62,829 nucleotides of DNA from Burkholderiales bacterium 70-64 (GCA_001898645.1 MKUQ01000033.1:1-62829); one strand, 5' to 3'; positions 53,374-62,810 are shown, counted from the first letter of the stretch. A program made the numbers and translations. The notes: generated by a model from the sequence alone, not told the origin.

Positions 53374-54863
53374 CGCGGGGCCTGCGCGGCGGTCACGGCG
53401 GCCGGCCGTGCGAGCGCGGTGCGCAGCGCGGCGGCGGCCGCTGCCGGATCCGCGCGCTCGAGGTCCACGAACAGTGCCTGGCGTTCATGCTCCGCCAGCA
53501 GGCGCTTCCAGGCGAGGTGGCGCTCGTCGCGCCGGCGCACGGCCGTGGCGTCGTTGCCGCCGAAGCGGGCGAGGAAGGCCGACTCGTCGATCACCACCAG
53601 CATGGCAGTGCCCGGCGCGAGCGCGGCGGCCAGCGCCTCGACGAAGGCGCCGTGGGCCTGCGGCTCGGGCGTGGCGGCCGAGGACAGCAGTGCCAGGACC
53701 AGCGTCGGCGGGGTCGCACACAGCGATGCCAGGCGCGTCGCGGCCGCGGCCTCGTCGCCGTAGGCCACCGGCGCGGCCACCGCGAAGTCGAGGGCAGGCC
53801 CGAGCGCGGCCGCGAGCACGGCGCGCAGCGTGAGCGCCGCCTGTGGGGTGAGCGCGTGGGCGAACGGCACGACGGCCACCGTGGCGGGCTCGCCGCGGTG
53901 TGCGCGCGCGAGCGCGGAGAAATATGCGTCGTCCAGCGCCAGGGGAAAGCGGCGCGCGAGGCGGCGCTCGATCAGCCGGTCGGACAGCGCGAGCACGGCG
54001 CGCGGGATCACGATGACCAGCGCCACAGTGACCGCGTACAGGTGGATCCATGCCGCCGCCGGCTCGCCCGCCGATTCGGGAAAGCGCATTGCCGCCAGGC
54101 GCTGCGCGTCGGGCAGCGCGATGCCGGTCAGCCTCGCGGCCGGCCCGAGGACGAAGTCGAGCAGGCGGCGGATCGCCTCGGCGTCGAGGAAGGTGCTCTG
54201 CCAGCTGGCGCGGTACTCGAGCACCAGGCCGCGCACGTACATGCCGGCCAGCGCGCCCAGTGCCAGCGCGATGGCGGCCATGTGCAGCACTCGCGCCACG
54301 CGCGCCGCGTTCAGCGCGGCGCCGATGCGTGCCCAGTCGAGGGCGAAGCGCGCCAGCACCGGACCGTCGGCGCCGGCACGCAGCCGCGCGCCCGCCGCGT
54401 GCGTGATGCGCGCCAGCAGCTGGGCGAGGGGGCCTGGCGTGCGGCGCCGTGCGCCGGCCAGCCGTGCCGCCTTGCCGAGCGCCAGGGCGGCGTACACCGC
54501 GAGGTTCCAGGCCATCAGCGCCAGCAGGGGCGGCGCGAGCACGTTGATGCGCTGCGAGGCGCCGATCGCGTCGCCGGCCGCCCCCAGCAGGAACGCCGCC
54601 AGCGCGATCGCCCAGGCCGCGCCCGGCCGCCAGGTGAGCGCGCGCAGCGTGCGCGCGACGGCACGCTCGCGCCCGGCGAGGCGCTCGGCCGCCAGGCGGG
54701 CGCGCCGTGCCACGAAGGCATCGGTCGGCGCGGATGCGCCCTCGACCTCGGCCGCGGCGCGGCTGGCCCAGGCGCGATCGTCGCCGCTCCAGTTCGCCAG
54801 GTCGGCGGGCGCGAGCTCGAACGCGCGCACCAGCAGGGCGTTGCGCGCGTCGTCCTCGGTCAT
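53370..54863 (-). CDS. DUF2868 membrane protein
   Basis: This 497-residue protein has at least four membrane helices: AWAIALAAFLLGAAGDAIG and PPLLALMAWNLAVYAALALG (about 85-130), then MAAIALALGALAGMYV and WIHLYAVTVALVIVIPRAVLAL. A cytoplasmic C-terminal region (about 310-480) reads like a Rossmann-type fold (PPTLVLALLSSAATPE, GTAMLVVIDESAFLARFGGND). It is probably the membrane partner of the DUF3482 GTPase. It starts 7 nt after the WYL gene ends, so the three genes form one unit. Confidence 0.85.
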   Translation of the reverse strand: MTEDDARNALLVRAFELAPADLANWSGDDRAWASRAAAEVEGASAPTDAFVARRARLAAERLAGRERAVARTLRALTWRPGAAWAIALAAFLLGAAGDAIGASQRINVLAPPLLALMAWNLAVYAALALGKAARLAGARRRTPGPLAQLLARITHAAGARLRAGADGPVLARFALDWARIGAALNAARVARVLHMAAIALALGALAGMYVRGLVLEYRASWQSTFLDAEAIRRLLDFVLGPAARLTGIALPDAQRLAAMRFPESAGEPAAAWIHLYAVTVALVIVIPRAVLALSDRLIERRLARRFPLALDDAYFSALARAHRGEPATVAVVPFAHALTPQAALTLRAVLAAALGPALDFAVAAPVAYGDEAAAATRLASLCATPPTLVLALLSSAATPEPQAHGAFVEALAAALAPGTAMLVVIDESAFLARFGGNDATAVRRRDERHLAWKRLLAEHERQALFVDLERADPAAAAAALRTALARPAAVTAAQAPR

Positions 54864-54870
54864 CGGCGGC

Positions 54871-55842
54871 TCACCGGTAGGCCGCCTGCGCGGCGGTGAG
54901 CCGTTCGGCCACGCGCCGGCGCAGCGCCGGCGGCCCCACGACCTCGACGTGCTCGCCGTGGCGCAGGATGTCCATCTCGAGCTCGGGCGTCGCGCCGTAG
55001 GGCACGCGCAGCTCCCAGCCGCCGTCGGCGAGCTCCCGGCCCTCCTGCTCCGGGTGCCAGACCTCGGCCCGCACCCAGCGCGCGGCATCGGCCGAGAACC
55101 TCAGCGTGGCCCAGGCGAGCCGTCGCCCACGGAAGATACCGTAGCCGCTGCCGAGGCGCCGCTCGACTTCCGCCAGCGGCATCTCGTGGGCACGGCGATC
55201 GACCAGCCGCGTCTGCTCCACTGCGTCCAGGGCGAACACGCGCAGGGTGCCGGTGCGGTGGCACCATGCGTCGAGGTACCAGGCGCTGCGATACCACACC
55301 AGGCGCTGCGGCGAGACCTCGCGCACTCCGCGCGTGTTGCGCGAGCGGGTGAAGTAGGCGATCTCGAGGCGCCGTCGCGCCACCAGCGCGCTGCCGATGA
55401 TCTCGAAGCAGTTCGGCTTCACCGGTCGGCTCTGCGCGGCGATGATATGCACCCGCCTCATGATCTCGTCGGCCGAGTCGTTGGCGGTGCCGAGCAGCGC
55501 ATTGAGCCGCGCGACGAGCGGCTGGATGTGCGGGCCGAGCAGGCCGCCGGTGTCGAGCTCCTCGAGCATGCGGTGCATGGTGAGCAGCGCCAGCACCTCG
55601 CGGTCGTTGAACCACAGCCCCGGCAGGCCGTACTGCGGGCCGAGCGAGGAGGGCGCGAAGCAGTAGCCGCCGCGCTCGCGGTCGTGGACGATGGGCGCGT
55701 TGAGCCGGTCGCGCATGTAGGCGATGTCGCGCTTGAGCGTCGCGCGCGAGACCTCCAGCTCGCGCATCAGCGCGTTGAAGGCGATCACCGTGTGCTGGTG
55801 GATGAGCTGGTCGATGCGATACAGGCGTTCGGTGCGGTGCAT
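54871..55842 (-). CDS. WYL-domain transcriptional regulator
   Basis: This 323-residue protein has an N-terminal helix-turn-helix (RLYRIDQLIHQHTVIAFNALMRELEVSRATLKRDIAYMRDRL) and a WYL domain (about 150-240; SPQRLVWYRSAWYLDAWCHRTGTLRVFALDAVEQ), then a WCX C-terminal extension (ELRVPYGATPELEMDILRHGEHVEVVGP). WYL domains sense nucleotide or nucleic-acid ligands. It is the first gene of the DUF2868-DUF3482 unit and probably controls it. Confidence 0.9.
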   Translation of the reverse strand: MHRTERLYRIDQLIHQHTVIAFNALMRELEVSRATLKRDIAYMRDRLNAPIVHDRERGGYCFAPSSLGPQYGLPGLWFNDREVLALLTMHRMLEELDTGGLLGPHIQPLVARLNALLGTANDSADEIMRRVHIIAAQSRPVKPNCFEIIGSALVARRRLEIAYFTRSRNTRGVREVSPQRLVWYRSAWYLDAWCHRTGTLRVFALDAVEQTRLVDRRAHEMPLAEVERRLGSGYGIFRGRRLAWATLRFSADAARWVRAEVWHPEQEGRELADGGWELRVPYGATPELEMDILRHGEHVEVVGPPALRRRVAERLTAAQAAYR

Positions 55843-55940
55843 GGCCGGGTTCGCGGTGGCGGCGCTCCATGGCGGAGTCTACCGGGCTCGGCGCGCGCCG
55901 CGGCACAATGGGGCCTGTACCCATCCACCGGAGAGCCGCG

Positions 55941-56147
55941 ATGAACGAGGAAGCCTTCAGCCACAGCATTCGCAAGTTCCTGCGTACCGTCGGCGTCGGG
56001 TCGCAGCGCGAGATCGAGCAGGCGGTCGCCGCGGCCCTTGCCGACGGCAGGCTGCGCGAGGATGCACCGCTGCCGGCCGTGATGACGCTCGAGATCGCGG
56101 CGCTCGGGCTCACGGTGAAGTTCGACGGCAGCATCGAGCTGCGCTAG
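55941..56147 (+). CDS. DUF6494 small protein
   Basis: This 68-residue protein starts at ATG 55941 (MNEEAFSHSIRKFLRTVGVGSQREIE) with a GGAGAG site. Two helices and a short beta segment (LTVKFDGSIELR) are predicted by eye. It matches the small DUF6494 family; the function is unknown. It stands alone between divergent and convergent neighbours. Confidence 0.78.
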   Translation: MNEEAFSHSIRKFLRTVGVGSQREIEQAVAAALADGRLREDAPLPAVMTLEIAALGLTVKFDGSIELR

Positions 56148-56196
56148 GGCCTGCGTGCGGGCGCCTGCGCGCGGACGATCGTAGCGTCAATACGCC

Positions 56197-58908
56197 CTAG
56201 GCGGCACGGCCGGGGTAGGGCAGCGACACCCGGAAGCAGGCGCCGCGCCCGGCGCCGCTCGCCAGGGAGAGCGAGCCGCCGAGCCGGCGCATGATCTGCC
56301 AGCTGATGGCCAGGCCGAGGCCGGCTCCCGGCGCCGAGGTCTGGGTGTGCGCCCAGCCGCGGCGGAACTTCGAGAAGATCAGCTCGCGCTCGTCGGCGCG
56401 GATGCCCGGCCCGTTGTCCTCGATCAGCACCTCGTAGGAGTCGTGGTGGATGCGGCTGCTCACCAGCACCCAGGGCGTGCGGCTGGTGTTGTACTTGATC
56501 GCGTTGGAGATGAGGTTGATGAAGACCTGGCTGAGCCGGTCGGCTTCGCCCTCGACCATGGTGCCGCGCGCGCGCTCGCCTTCGAGCAGCCGCACCCGCG
56601 CGCCCGAGGCCAGCCCCTGGCAGATCCGGATCGAGTTGTCGAGCGCGAGCTCCGGGTCGATGCGCGTCAGCTGCCAGGGCGCCTCGCCGTGCTCGAGCAG
56701 GTTCAGCTCGAGGGTGCTGTCGAGCAGGCGGGTGAGCCGCACGCTTTCCTCGTGGATGATGCGCAGGAAGTGCTCCGATTGCGTGGGGTCGAGATCCCTC
56801 GCGTCGAGCAGGATCTCCGAGAACGAGCGGATCGAGGTCATCGGCGTCCTGACCTCGTGGCTCACCTGGCTCAGGAAATGGTCCTTCTCCACGTCGAGCC
56901 GCCGCAGGCGTTCGTTGGCCTCGCCGAGCTGGCGGGCGGTGGCCTCGAGCTGGCGCGACTTCTCCTCGAGCTGATGGCTGTACTCGCGGATGCGCTGGGT
57001 CTCGTCGGCGATGCGCATGAGGGCGTCGAGGCTGATCGTCTCGCCGGTGACCACCTGGGAGATCATCGCGTGCGCCGAGGCGCCGCCGATGCTGCCGGCG
57101 AGCGTGCGCTCGAGCTGCGTGATGAAGGCGTTGTCGGCGATCGGCATGTCCCGGTCGCGCCCCTGCTGCTGCGCGGCCTGCCGGAACAGGCGCTGCGCCT
57201 CGTCCGCGCCGAGGATGCGCTGGGCGAGCATGCTCAGGTCGTCGGTCGTGGCCGAGCGGTGCAGCAGGCCGGTGGTCGCTTCGGCCGGGGTGCGGAACAC
57301 GTCGACGAACAGCGTGCCTTGCAGGCGCTCGAACGGGCGCGGTTCGCGCCACAGCGACACCAGCACGAACAGGAGCGTGTTGACCGACAGGCTCCAGAAG
57401 ATCGCGTGCACCAGGGGATCGTAGCCCGTCAGGCCGAACAGCGCCTGCGGGCGCAGGAATTCCAGTCCGAAGGGGCCGTCGATGAGATCCTTCGCGGACA
57501 GGATCGCTTCGTCGCCGATGCTGGGCAGGAACAGCGTATAGGCCCACAGGATGGTGCCGGCGATCAGCCCGGCGAAGGCGCCGTCGGCGTTGGCGTGGCG
57601 CCAGAACAGCCCGCCGATCAGGCTCGGCAGCACCTGCGCCGCGCCCACGAACGCGATCAGGCCGATGGAGGCGAGCGCGTCGGAATCGCCGCTGAGGCGG
57701 TAGTACAGGAAGCCGAACAGCAGCATCACGCAGATGCTGACGCGCCGGCTGGCGAGCAGGAAGCGGCGGATCTCGCCGCTGGCGCTCTGCGACACCCAGC
57801 GCAGGCGCAGCGCCAGCGGCATGATGATGTGGTTGGAGATCATGGTCGAGAGCGCAATGCACGCGACGATCACCATCGAGGTGGCCGAGGAGAAGCCCCC
57901 CAGGAACGACAGCAGCGCGACGGCGTCCTGGCGCGCCCACATCGGCAGGGTCAGCACGAACATGTCGGGATTGGACCCGGCCGGCAGGTAGCTCAGCCCG
58001 GCGATCGCGATCGGCAGCACGAACAGGCTGATCAGGAACAGGTACAGCGGGAACAGCCAGGCGGCCGTACGCAGGTGCCCCTCGTCCACGTTCTCGACCA
58101 CCGTCACCTGGAACTGTCGCGGCAGGCAGATCACCGCGGCTGCCGAGAGGAAGATCACGGTGATCCATCGCGGCCCGAAGGAATCCTGCGCGCGCAGGAT
58201 CTCCGCCGAGGGCAGCTCGAACACCTGCGCCGGCCCGCCGGCGATGCCGAAGGTCACCAGCAGCCCGACGGCCACCAGCGCGACCAGCTTGACCACGGCT
58301 TCCAGCGCGATCGCCGCCACCACCCCGTGGTGGCGCTCCTTGGCGTCGATGTTGCGCGTGCCGAAGAGGATGGTGAATACCGCCATGCCGGCCGCGATCC
58401 AGAATCCGGCGCGGAAGTCGGGCGCCGCGTCGGGCGTGCCCGAGAGCGCGTCGGGACCGCTGTTGCTGATCACCTGGAAGCTGGTGGCGACCGCCTTGAG
58501 CTGCAGCGCGATGTACGGCGTGGTGCTGACCACCGCGATCAGCGTGACCAGCGCGGCCAGGCTGGCGCTCTTGCCGTAGCGCGAGGAGATCATGTCGGCG
58601 ATCGAGGTGATGCCCTGGGTGTGGGCGATGCGCACGATCTTGCGCAGCAGCACCCACCAGCCGACGAACACCAGGGTCGGGCCGATGTAGATGGTGGCGA
58701 ATTCCAGGCCGTTGCGCGCGGCCGAGCCGACCGCACCGTAGAAGGTCCACGACGTGCAGTAGACCGAGATCGAAAGCGTGTACACCAGTGGCGACTGCAG
58801 CCATCCCAGGCGCCCGGTGCGCGCGCGGCGATCGCCCACGAACGCCACCGCGAACAACAGCGCCACGTACAGCAGCGCCGTGAGCAGGACGAGGTTGGCG
58901 GACAGCAT
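56197..58908 (-). CDS. Na+/solute symporter-histidine kinase fusion (CbrA/CrbS-like)
   Basis: This 903-residue inner-membrane sensor fuses a sodium/solute symporter domain (about 1-520, some 13 helices; SPLVYTLSISVYCTSWTFYGAVGSA, GITSIADMISSRYGKS, FLGGFSSATSMVIVACIALSTM) to a kinase. The phospho-acceptor is His684 in FLSQVSHEVRTP; the N box (NLISNAIKYN), G1 (EDNGPGI) and G2 (GAGLGLAIS) follow. No receiver domain is attached. Relatives sense histidine or acetate. It overlaps the small membrane gene upstream (TGATG), and a receiver gene is next in line. Confidence 0.92.
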   Translation of the reverse strand: MLSANLVLLTALLYVALLFAVAFVGDRRARTGRLGWLQSPLVYTLSISVYCTSWTFYGAVGSAARNGLEFATIYIGPTLVFVGWWVLLRKIVRIAHTQGITSIADMISSRYGKSASLAALVTLIAVVSTTPYIALQLKAVATSFQVISNSGPDALSGTPDAAPDFRAGFWIAAGMAVFTILFGTRNIDAKERHHGVVAAIALEAVVKLVALVAVGLLVTFGIAGGPAQVFELPSAEILRAQDSFGPRWITVIFLSAAAVICLPRQFQVTVVENVDEGHLRTAAWLFPLYLFLISLFVLPIAIAGLSYLPAGSNPDMFVLTLPMWARQDAVALLSFLGGFSSATSMVIVACIALSTMISNHIIMPLALRLRWVSQSASGEIRRFLLASRRVSICVMLLFGFLYYRLSGDSDALASIGLIAFVGAAQVLPSLIGGLFWRHANADGAFAGLIAGTILWAYTLFLPSIGDEAILSAKDLIDGPFGLEFLRPQALFGLTGYDPLVHAIFWSLSVNTLLFVLVSLWREPRPFERLQGTLFVDVFRTPAEATTGLLHRSATTDDLSMLAQRILGADEAQRLFRQAAQQQGRDRDMPIADNAFITQLERTLAGSIGGASAHAMISQVVTGETISLDALMRIADETQRIREYSHQLEEKSRQLEATARQLGEANERLRRLDVEKDHFLSQVSHEVRTPMTSIRSFSEILLDARDLDPTQSEHFLRIIHEESVRLTRLLDSTLELNLLEHGEAPWQLTRIDPELALDNSIRICQGLASGARVRLLEGERARGTMVEGEADRLSQVFINLISNAIKYNTSRTPWVLVSSRIHHDSYEVLIEDNGPGIRADERELIFSKFRRGWAHTQTSAPGAGLGLAISWQIMRRLGGSLSLASGAGRGACFRVSLPYPGRAA

Positions 58909-59204
58909 CAGGAGGGCGGTACGTGCGGCGGCGGCCCGGAATAGGGAGGCGGCGCGCCGACCGGTGCGTCGGGCGGCATGGGCGGCTGCGGCCGCTGCCC
59001 CAGCCGTCTGGTCAGCAGCGCAGCGCAGACGATCAGCAGCAGCCACGTGCCGAACAGGTAAGCGACGATGAGCGGCACCCCGGCCACCTCGATGCCGCCG
59101 CTGAACAGGGTGATCACCGGCGGCATCCACAGGAAGACGCCGATCGCCGGCAGCAGCGCGGCCGCGTTGCGTGTGCGGGCGGGAACCGGGGCCTGGCTCT
59201 TCAT
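58908..59204 (-). CDS. small two-helix membrane protein, symporter-kinase companion
   Basis: This 98-residue protein has two membrane helices (AALLPAIGVFLWMPPVITLFSG and VPLIVAYLFGTWLLLIVCAALLT) and a Pro-rich C-terminal tail. Its layout recalls the small subunits encoded beside SSS-family symporters. Overlap with the kinase gene suggests the two work together. The exact role is unknown. Confidence 0.8.
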   Translation of the reverse strand: MKSQAPVPARTRNAAALLPAIGVFLWMPPVITLFSGGIEVAGVPLIVAYLFGTWLLLIVCAALLTRRLGQRPQPPMPPDAPVGAPPPYSGPPPHVPPS

Positions 59205-59220
59205 CGGCGCGGCTCGTGCT

Positions 59221-59589
59221 TCAGCGCGTGGTCAGGTGGCGCACCTGCTCGACGATGTCGCGGTTGGAGAACGGCTTGGTCATGAAACCGTCGACGCCGA
59301 TCTCCTCGGCCATGCGGCGATCGTGCACCTGCCCCTTGGCGGTGAGGATGATCACCGGGATGGCCTTCAGCGACGGATCGGACTTCGCCGCCTTCAGGAC
59401 CTCGAAGCCGTTGATCCTGGGCAGCATCAGGTCGAGGATCAGCAGGTCGGGGGCGTCGCTGCGCAGGTGGCGCAGCGCCGCCTCGCCGTCGAGCACCGAG
59501 GTGACGGCGTAGCCCTCGCGCCGCAGCACGAAGCTCAGCGATTCGACGATGTGCGGCTCGTCTTCTGCGATCAGCACGCGGGTGGCCAT
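59221..59589 (-). CDS. single-domain response regulator (CheY-like)
   Basis: This 122-residue receiver has no output domain. Acidic pocket residues are at 9-11, the phospho-acceptor is Asp53 in LLILDLMLPR, with Thr in PVIILTAKG and Lys in MTKPFSN. It probably receives phosphate from the symporter-kinase but has no DNA-binding part, so it must act through protein contacts or as a phosphate relay. ATG 59589 has a GGGGAG site. Confidence 0.92.
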   Translation of the reverse strand: MATRVLIAEDEPHIVESLSFVLRREGYAVTSVLDGEAALRHLRSDAPDLLILDLMLPRINGFEVLKAAKSDPSLKAIPVIILTAKGQVHDRRMAEEIGVDGFMTKPFSNRDIVEQVRHLTTR

Positions 59590-59653
59590 GGCCCGTCTCC
59601 CCTGTCCGGTGCGGTGTTGTTCATATCCTGGTACTGGTTGCGAGTGTAGCCCG

Positions 59654-61228
59654 TCAGGCATCGATGATCGGATCCTCTTCGCGGTACAGGCAGTCGCGGC
59701 GCACGCACAGCCGGCAGTTCGGCCCCACCGGCACGGCCGGCGCCGAGGATGACAGGTCGAGGCCGTCGCCATAGACGGTCTGGTCGGCGTACAGCGCGTC
59801 GCAGGCGAGCATGATCGACAGGAAGCGGCGCGGCAGGGTGAAGGCCGGGCGCGTCTTCTCCACGGTGCGCGCGATCAGCAGCAGCCGGTCGCCGGTCGGG
59901 AACTCGGCGAGCTGGCGCACCACCGTGCCGGGCACGTGGAACGCCTGGTAGATCGCCCACATCGGGCAGGCCGGGCCGTGGCGCGGCAGGGCCAGCCGCG
60001 GCAGCGGGAAGCGCTTGCTGGTGAAGCCGGCGGCATCGGTGCGCATCAGCCCGAAGGGGACGCCGGCCGCGCCCGGCCGGCGCAGCGCGACCACCCGGTG
60101 GCACACCTGCTCGAAGCTCGCGCCGAAGCGCTGGGCGAGGTAGTCGATGTCGTAGCGCGAGCGCAGGGCGGCCTCGAGGAAGGCCTCGTAGGGCAGCAGC
60201 ACCGCGGCCGCGAGGTAGGACGAGAGCGCGCGGCGTGCGCGCCGGCGCGCGGCGTCGGTGGTGAGCTGGCCGGCCCGCGCGAGCACGCCGTCGATCGCGC
60301 GCCCCTGGTGGAAGAGCTCGGTGGCGAGCCGGGCGAGCTGGAATCGCCGCGTCGGGCGCGGGGCCGCCTCGGCCAGCACCATCGTACGCGTGCCGGTGTC
60401 GAACGCCGCATGGTGGCGCACGTCGGTGGGATCGAGCTCGGTCGAGGGCCGGGCGATCACCTGCACCCCGTGCGTATTCCGCAGGTAGTCCACCAGCGCC
60501 GCTTCGCGGCAGTCGCCCTCGATCGCCGCGGCGGCGCGGAAGTCCGTCGCCGCCTGCTCGAGCTCCGGGAAGTAGTTGTCGCGATCGAAGATGAAGTCGT
60601 CGACCTCGTCGACCGGGGTGACCGATCGCGTGCCCGTGTACGCCTTGTCGAAGAACGCCGCCAGCGCCTGCGCCACGTCGGTGAGGCGGGCGCTCTCGTC
60701 GCTGACGATGGACACGAAGCGCTGGCGCTGCGCCGGCTCGAGGTCGTCCACGGTCTCCAGGATCTCCGAGGAGGAGCGGATCGCCGCCACCTGGCTGAGC
60801 ATGCTGTGCACGGCGTCGCCGAGGAAGGGATCCTGGTTGAGCCGGTCCGACAGCGCACCCACCGCCTCGCCGCGATCGAGCCAGGCGCGATGCAGGCGGA
60901 TCAGTGCGCGCGCCCAGTTCCGGTGGCGGCTCGCCAGGCCGTGGGTGACGGCCGGGTCCAGGCGTAGGTCGGCCAGCAGCGGCTCGCCGGCGAGCTCGCC
61001 GAGATCGTCCACCAGCCGCCGCTCGGCGGCGCCGTCGAGCTCGTCGAGCGCCAGCCCGAGCGCGTCGGCGATGCGCTTGAGCAGCACGCCGCCGATGTTG
61101 CGCTTGTCGCCCTCGATCAGGTTCAGGTACGACGCCGAGATGCCTACCTCGGCGGCCAGCTTCGACTGCGTGATGCCGAGCGCACGCCGGCGCTCGCGCA
61201 AGGTCGGTCCGATCAGTGAACGTCGCAC
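59654..61228 (-). CDS. XRE-family regulator with IrrE-like and DUF2083 domains (ScfR/RamB-like)
   Basis: This 524-residue regulator has an N-terminal Cro/CI helix-turn-helix (RERRRALGITQSKLAAEVGISASYLNLIEGDKRNI), a middle IrrE/DUF955-like region, and a C-terminal DUF2083 with a Cys cluster (PNCRLCVRRDC). Relatives control short-chain acyl-CoA metabolism (propionate or acetate). The GTG at 61228 is chosen; the alternative ATG 61282 lies inside an inverted repeat that looks like an operator. It is divergent from the ABC binding-protein gene. Confidence 0.85.
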   Translation of the reverse strand: MRRSLIGPTLRERRRALGITQSKLAAEVGISASYLNLIEGDKRNIGGVLLKRIADALGLALDELDGAAERRLVDDLGELAGEPLLADLRLDPAVTHGLASRHRNWARALIRLHRAWLDRGEAVGALSDRLNQDPFLGDAVHSMLSQVAAIRSSSEILETVDDLEPAQRQRFVSIVSDESARLTDVAQALAAFFDKAYTGTRSVTPVDEVDDFIFDRDNYFPELEQAATDFRAAAAIEGDCREAALVDYLRNTHGVQVIARPSTELDPTDVRHHAAFDTGTRTMVLAEAAPRPTRRFQLARLATELFHQGRAIDGVLARAGQLTTDAARRRARRALSSYLAAAVLLPYEAFLEAALRSRYDIDYLAQRFGASFEQVCHRVVALRRPGAAGVPFGLMRTDAAGFTSKRFPLPRLALPRHGPACPMWAIYQAFHVPGTVVRQLAEFPTGDRLLLIARTVEKTRPAFTLPRRFLSIMLACDALYADQTVYGDGLDLSSSAPAVPVGPNCRLCVRRDCLYREEDPIIDA

Positions 61229-61280
61229 AGGCTCACCGCCTCCGATGCTGCGCCGCAAGGTGAAAAATCCACGAATTTTC

Positions 61281-61312
61281 ATTCATGAACATGAATTCTT
61301 CACAAAAAGAAT
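61281..61312. promoter_or_regulatory. two inverted repeats upstream of the ScfR-like gene
   Basis: ATTCAT-GAAC-ATGAAT (61281-61296) and ATTCTT-N6-AAGAAT (61295-61312) overlap in an AT-rich stretch that is striking in this GC-rich genome. They are likely operator and promoter sequence shared by the divergent regulator and binding-protein genes. Confidence 0.55.
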
Positions 61313-61445
61313 CAACGAAGTCAATCTGTTGTTGTGAGGTTGACTGGCGAAGGGGATCCTTCCCCCACAGTTCGGGATGCGGGTGCATCCGCCGGTCAAC
61401 GGTCAACACTACGCAGAACATCGCCAACCGATGGGAGAAGAAAGC

Positions 61446-62810
61446 ATGTCGGAGTCCAAGTTCACGAACAAGACGACGCCCGTCATCGCGCGTCGTCGCG
61501 TGCTGGGTGTGGGTGCGGGCGTTGCCGGCGCGACCCTGGTTCCCGGTTTCGGCCATATCGGCTGGGCCTATGCCGAGGACAAGCCGCCGATCGGCACCTG
61601 GCCGGCCGGCTCGCAGGGCAGCACGGTCTATATCGGGGCCGCCGTGCCGCTCACCGGCACCTATGCGGTGCAGGGCGAGGACGAGCGCAAGGGCATGGAG
61701 CTCGCCGTCGAGCACATGAACACCAACCACGAGCTGATGAAGAAATTCGCGCCCAAGGTGGACAAGGGCGTGCTCGGCAAGAAGGTGGAGCTGGTCTCGG
61801 CCGACTCGGCCGCGAAGCCGAACCAGGCGGTGCAGGCGGAGCAGACCTTCATCAACCAGAAGAAGGTCATCCTGATGATCGGCTCGACCTCGTCGGCCGT
61901 GGCGGTCGCGCTCAACAAGTTCGCCCAGCGCGAGAAGATCCTCTACCTGGCCGGCATCTCCGGTTCCAACGACACCACCGGCAAGGACTGCGTACGCTAC
62001 GGCTTCCGGCAGGGCTTCTACGGCGAGACGGCGGCCAACGCGATCGGCCCGATCCTGGTGAAGAATTTCGGCAAGAACCGCAAGGCGGCGTTCATGACGC
62101 CGGACTATACCTACGGCCACACCACGACGCAGTCGGTCAACGACTACCTGACCAAAGAGGCCGGCTGGAAGATGGTGACCAACCAGGTGTCGCCGCTCGG
62201 CACGCAGGATTTCAGCCAGTACCTGACCAACATCGCGAACTCCGGCGCCGACTTCCTGATCAACGTCAACTGGGGCCGCGACGCCGTGCTGTCGACCCAG
62301 CAGGCCAAGCAGTTCGGCATCCTGCCGAAGATGACGCTGGTCATCCCCTACCAGATTCCCTTCCTCGCCAAGGAGGTGGGACCGGACCTCACGGCCGGCG
62401 TTTTCGCCGCCACCGATTTCTGGTGGACGCTCGAGGACAAATATCCCCTTGCCAAGATGTTCGTGGATTCGTTCCGCAAGAAGTACGGATATCGGCCGGA
62501 ATGGGGCGCCGAGAACGGCTACGTCAGCTTCGCCCATTGGGCGCGCATGGTCACGGAAGCGGGCAGCTTCTACCCGCCCGACGTCATCAGGCAGTACGAG
62601 AAAGGCGAGACCATCCCCTCGCTCCTCGGTGACGTCCACTATCGGCCGCAAGACCATCAGTGCGTGCGTCCGGTCGTCATCGTCCGCGGCAAGGCCAAGA
62701 AGGACATGAAGAACGACGAGGACTACTGGGAGGTGCTCGAGCTCGTGCCCGGCGAGAAAGTGATGCAGGCGCCCGACGCGTTCGGCTGCAAGCTCGGCGA
62801 TTACACCTGA
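61446..62810 (+). CDS. branched-chain/amide-type ABC transporter substrate-binding protein
   Basis: This 454-residue periplasmic binding protein (Peripla_BP_6 fold) has a Tat-type signal (ARRRVLGVGAGVAGATLVPG). The mature protein shows VYIGAAVPLTGTYAVQGEDERKGMELAVEHMN, IGSTSSAVAVALNKFA, MTPDYTYGHTTTQSVNDYL and GAENGYVSFAHWARM. The ligand may be an amino acid, amide or carboxylate. ATG 61446 has a GGAGAAG site. Permease and ATPase genes would lie beyond the window edge; the gene itself is complete. Confidence 0.92.
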   Translation: MSESKFTNKTTPVIARRRVLGVGAGVAGATLVPGFGHIGWAYAEDKPPIGTWPAGSQGSTVYIGAAVPLTGTYAVQGEDERKGMELAVEHMNTNHELMKKFAPKVDKGVLGKKVELVSADSAAKPNQAVQAEQTFINQKKVILMIGSTSSAVAVALNKFAQREKILYLAGISGSNDTTGKDCVRYGFRQGFYGETAANAIGPILVKNFGKNRKAAFMTPDYTYGHTTTQSVNDYLTKEAGWKMVTNQVSPLGTQDFSQYLTNIANSGADFLINVNWGRDAVLSTQQAKQFGILPKMTLVIPYQIPFLAKEVGPDLTAGVFAATDFWWTLEDKYPLAKMFVDSFRKKYGYRPEWGAENGYVSFAHWARMVTEAGSFYPPDVIRQYEKGETIPSLLGDVHYRPQDHQCVRPVVIVRGKAKKDMKNDEDYWEVLELVPGEKVMQAPDAFGCKLGDYT

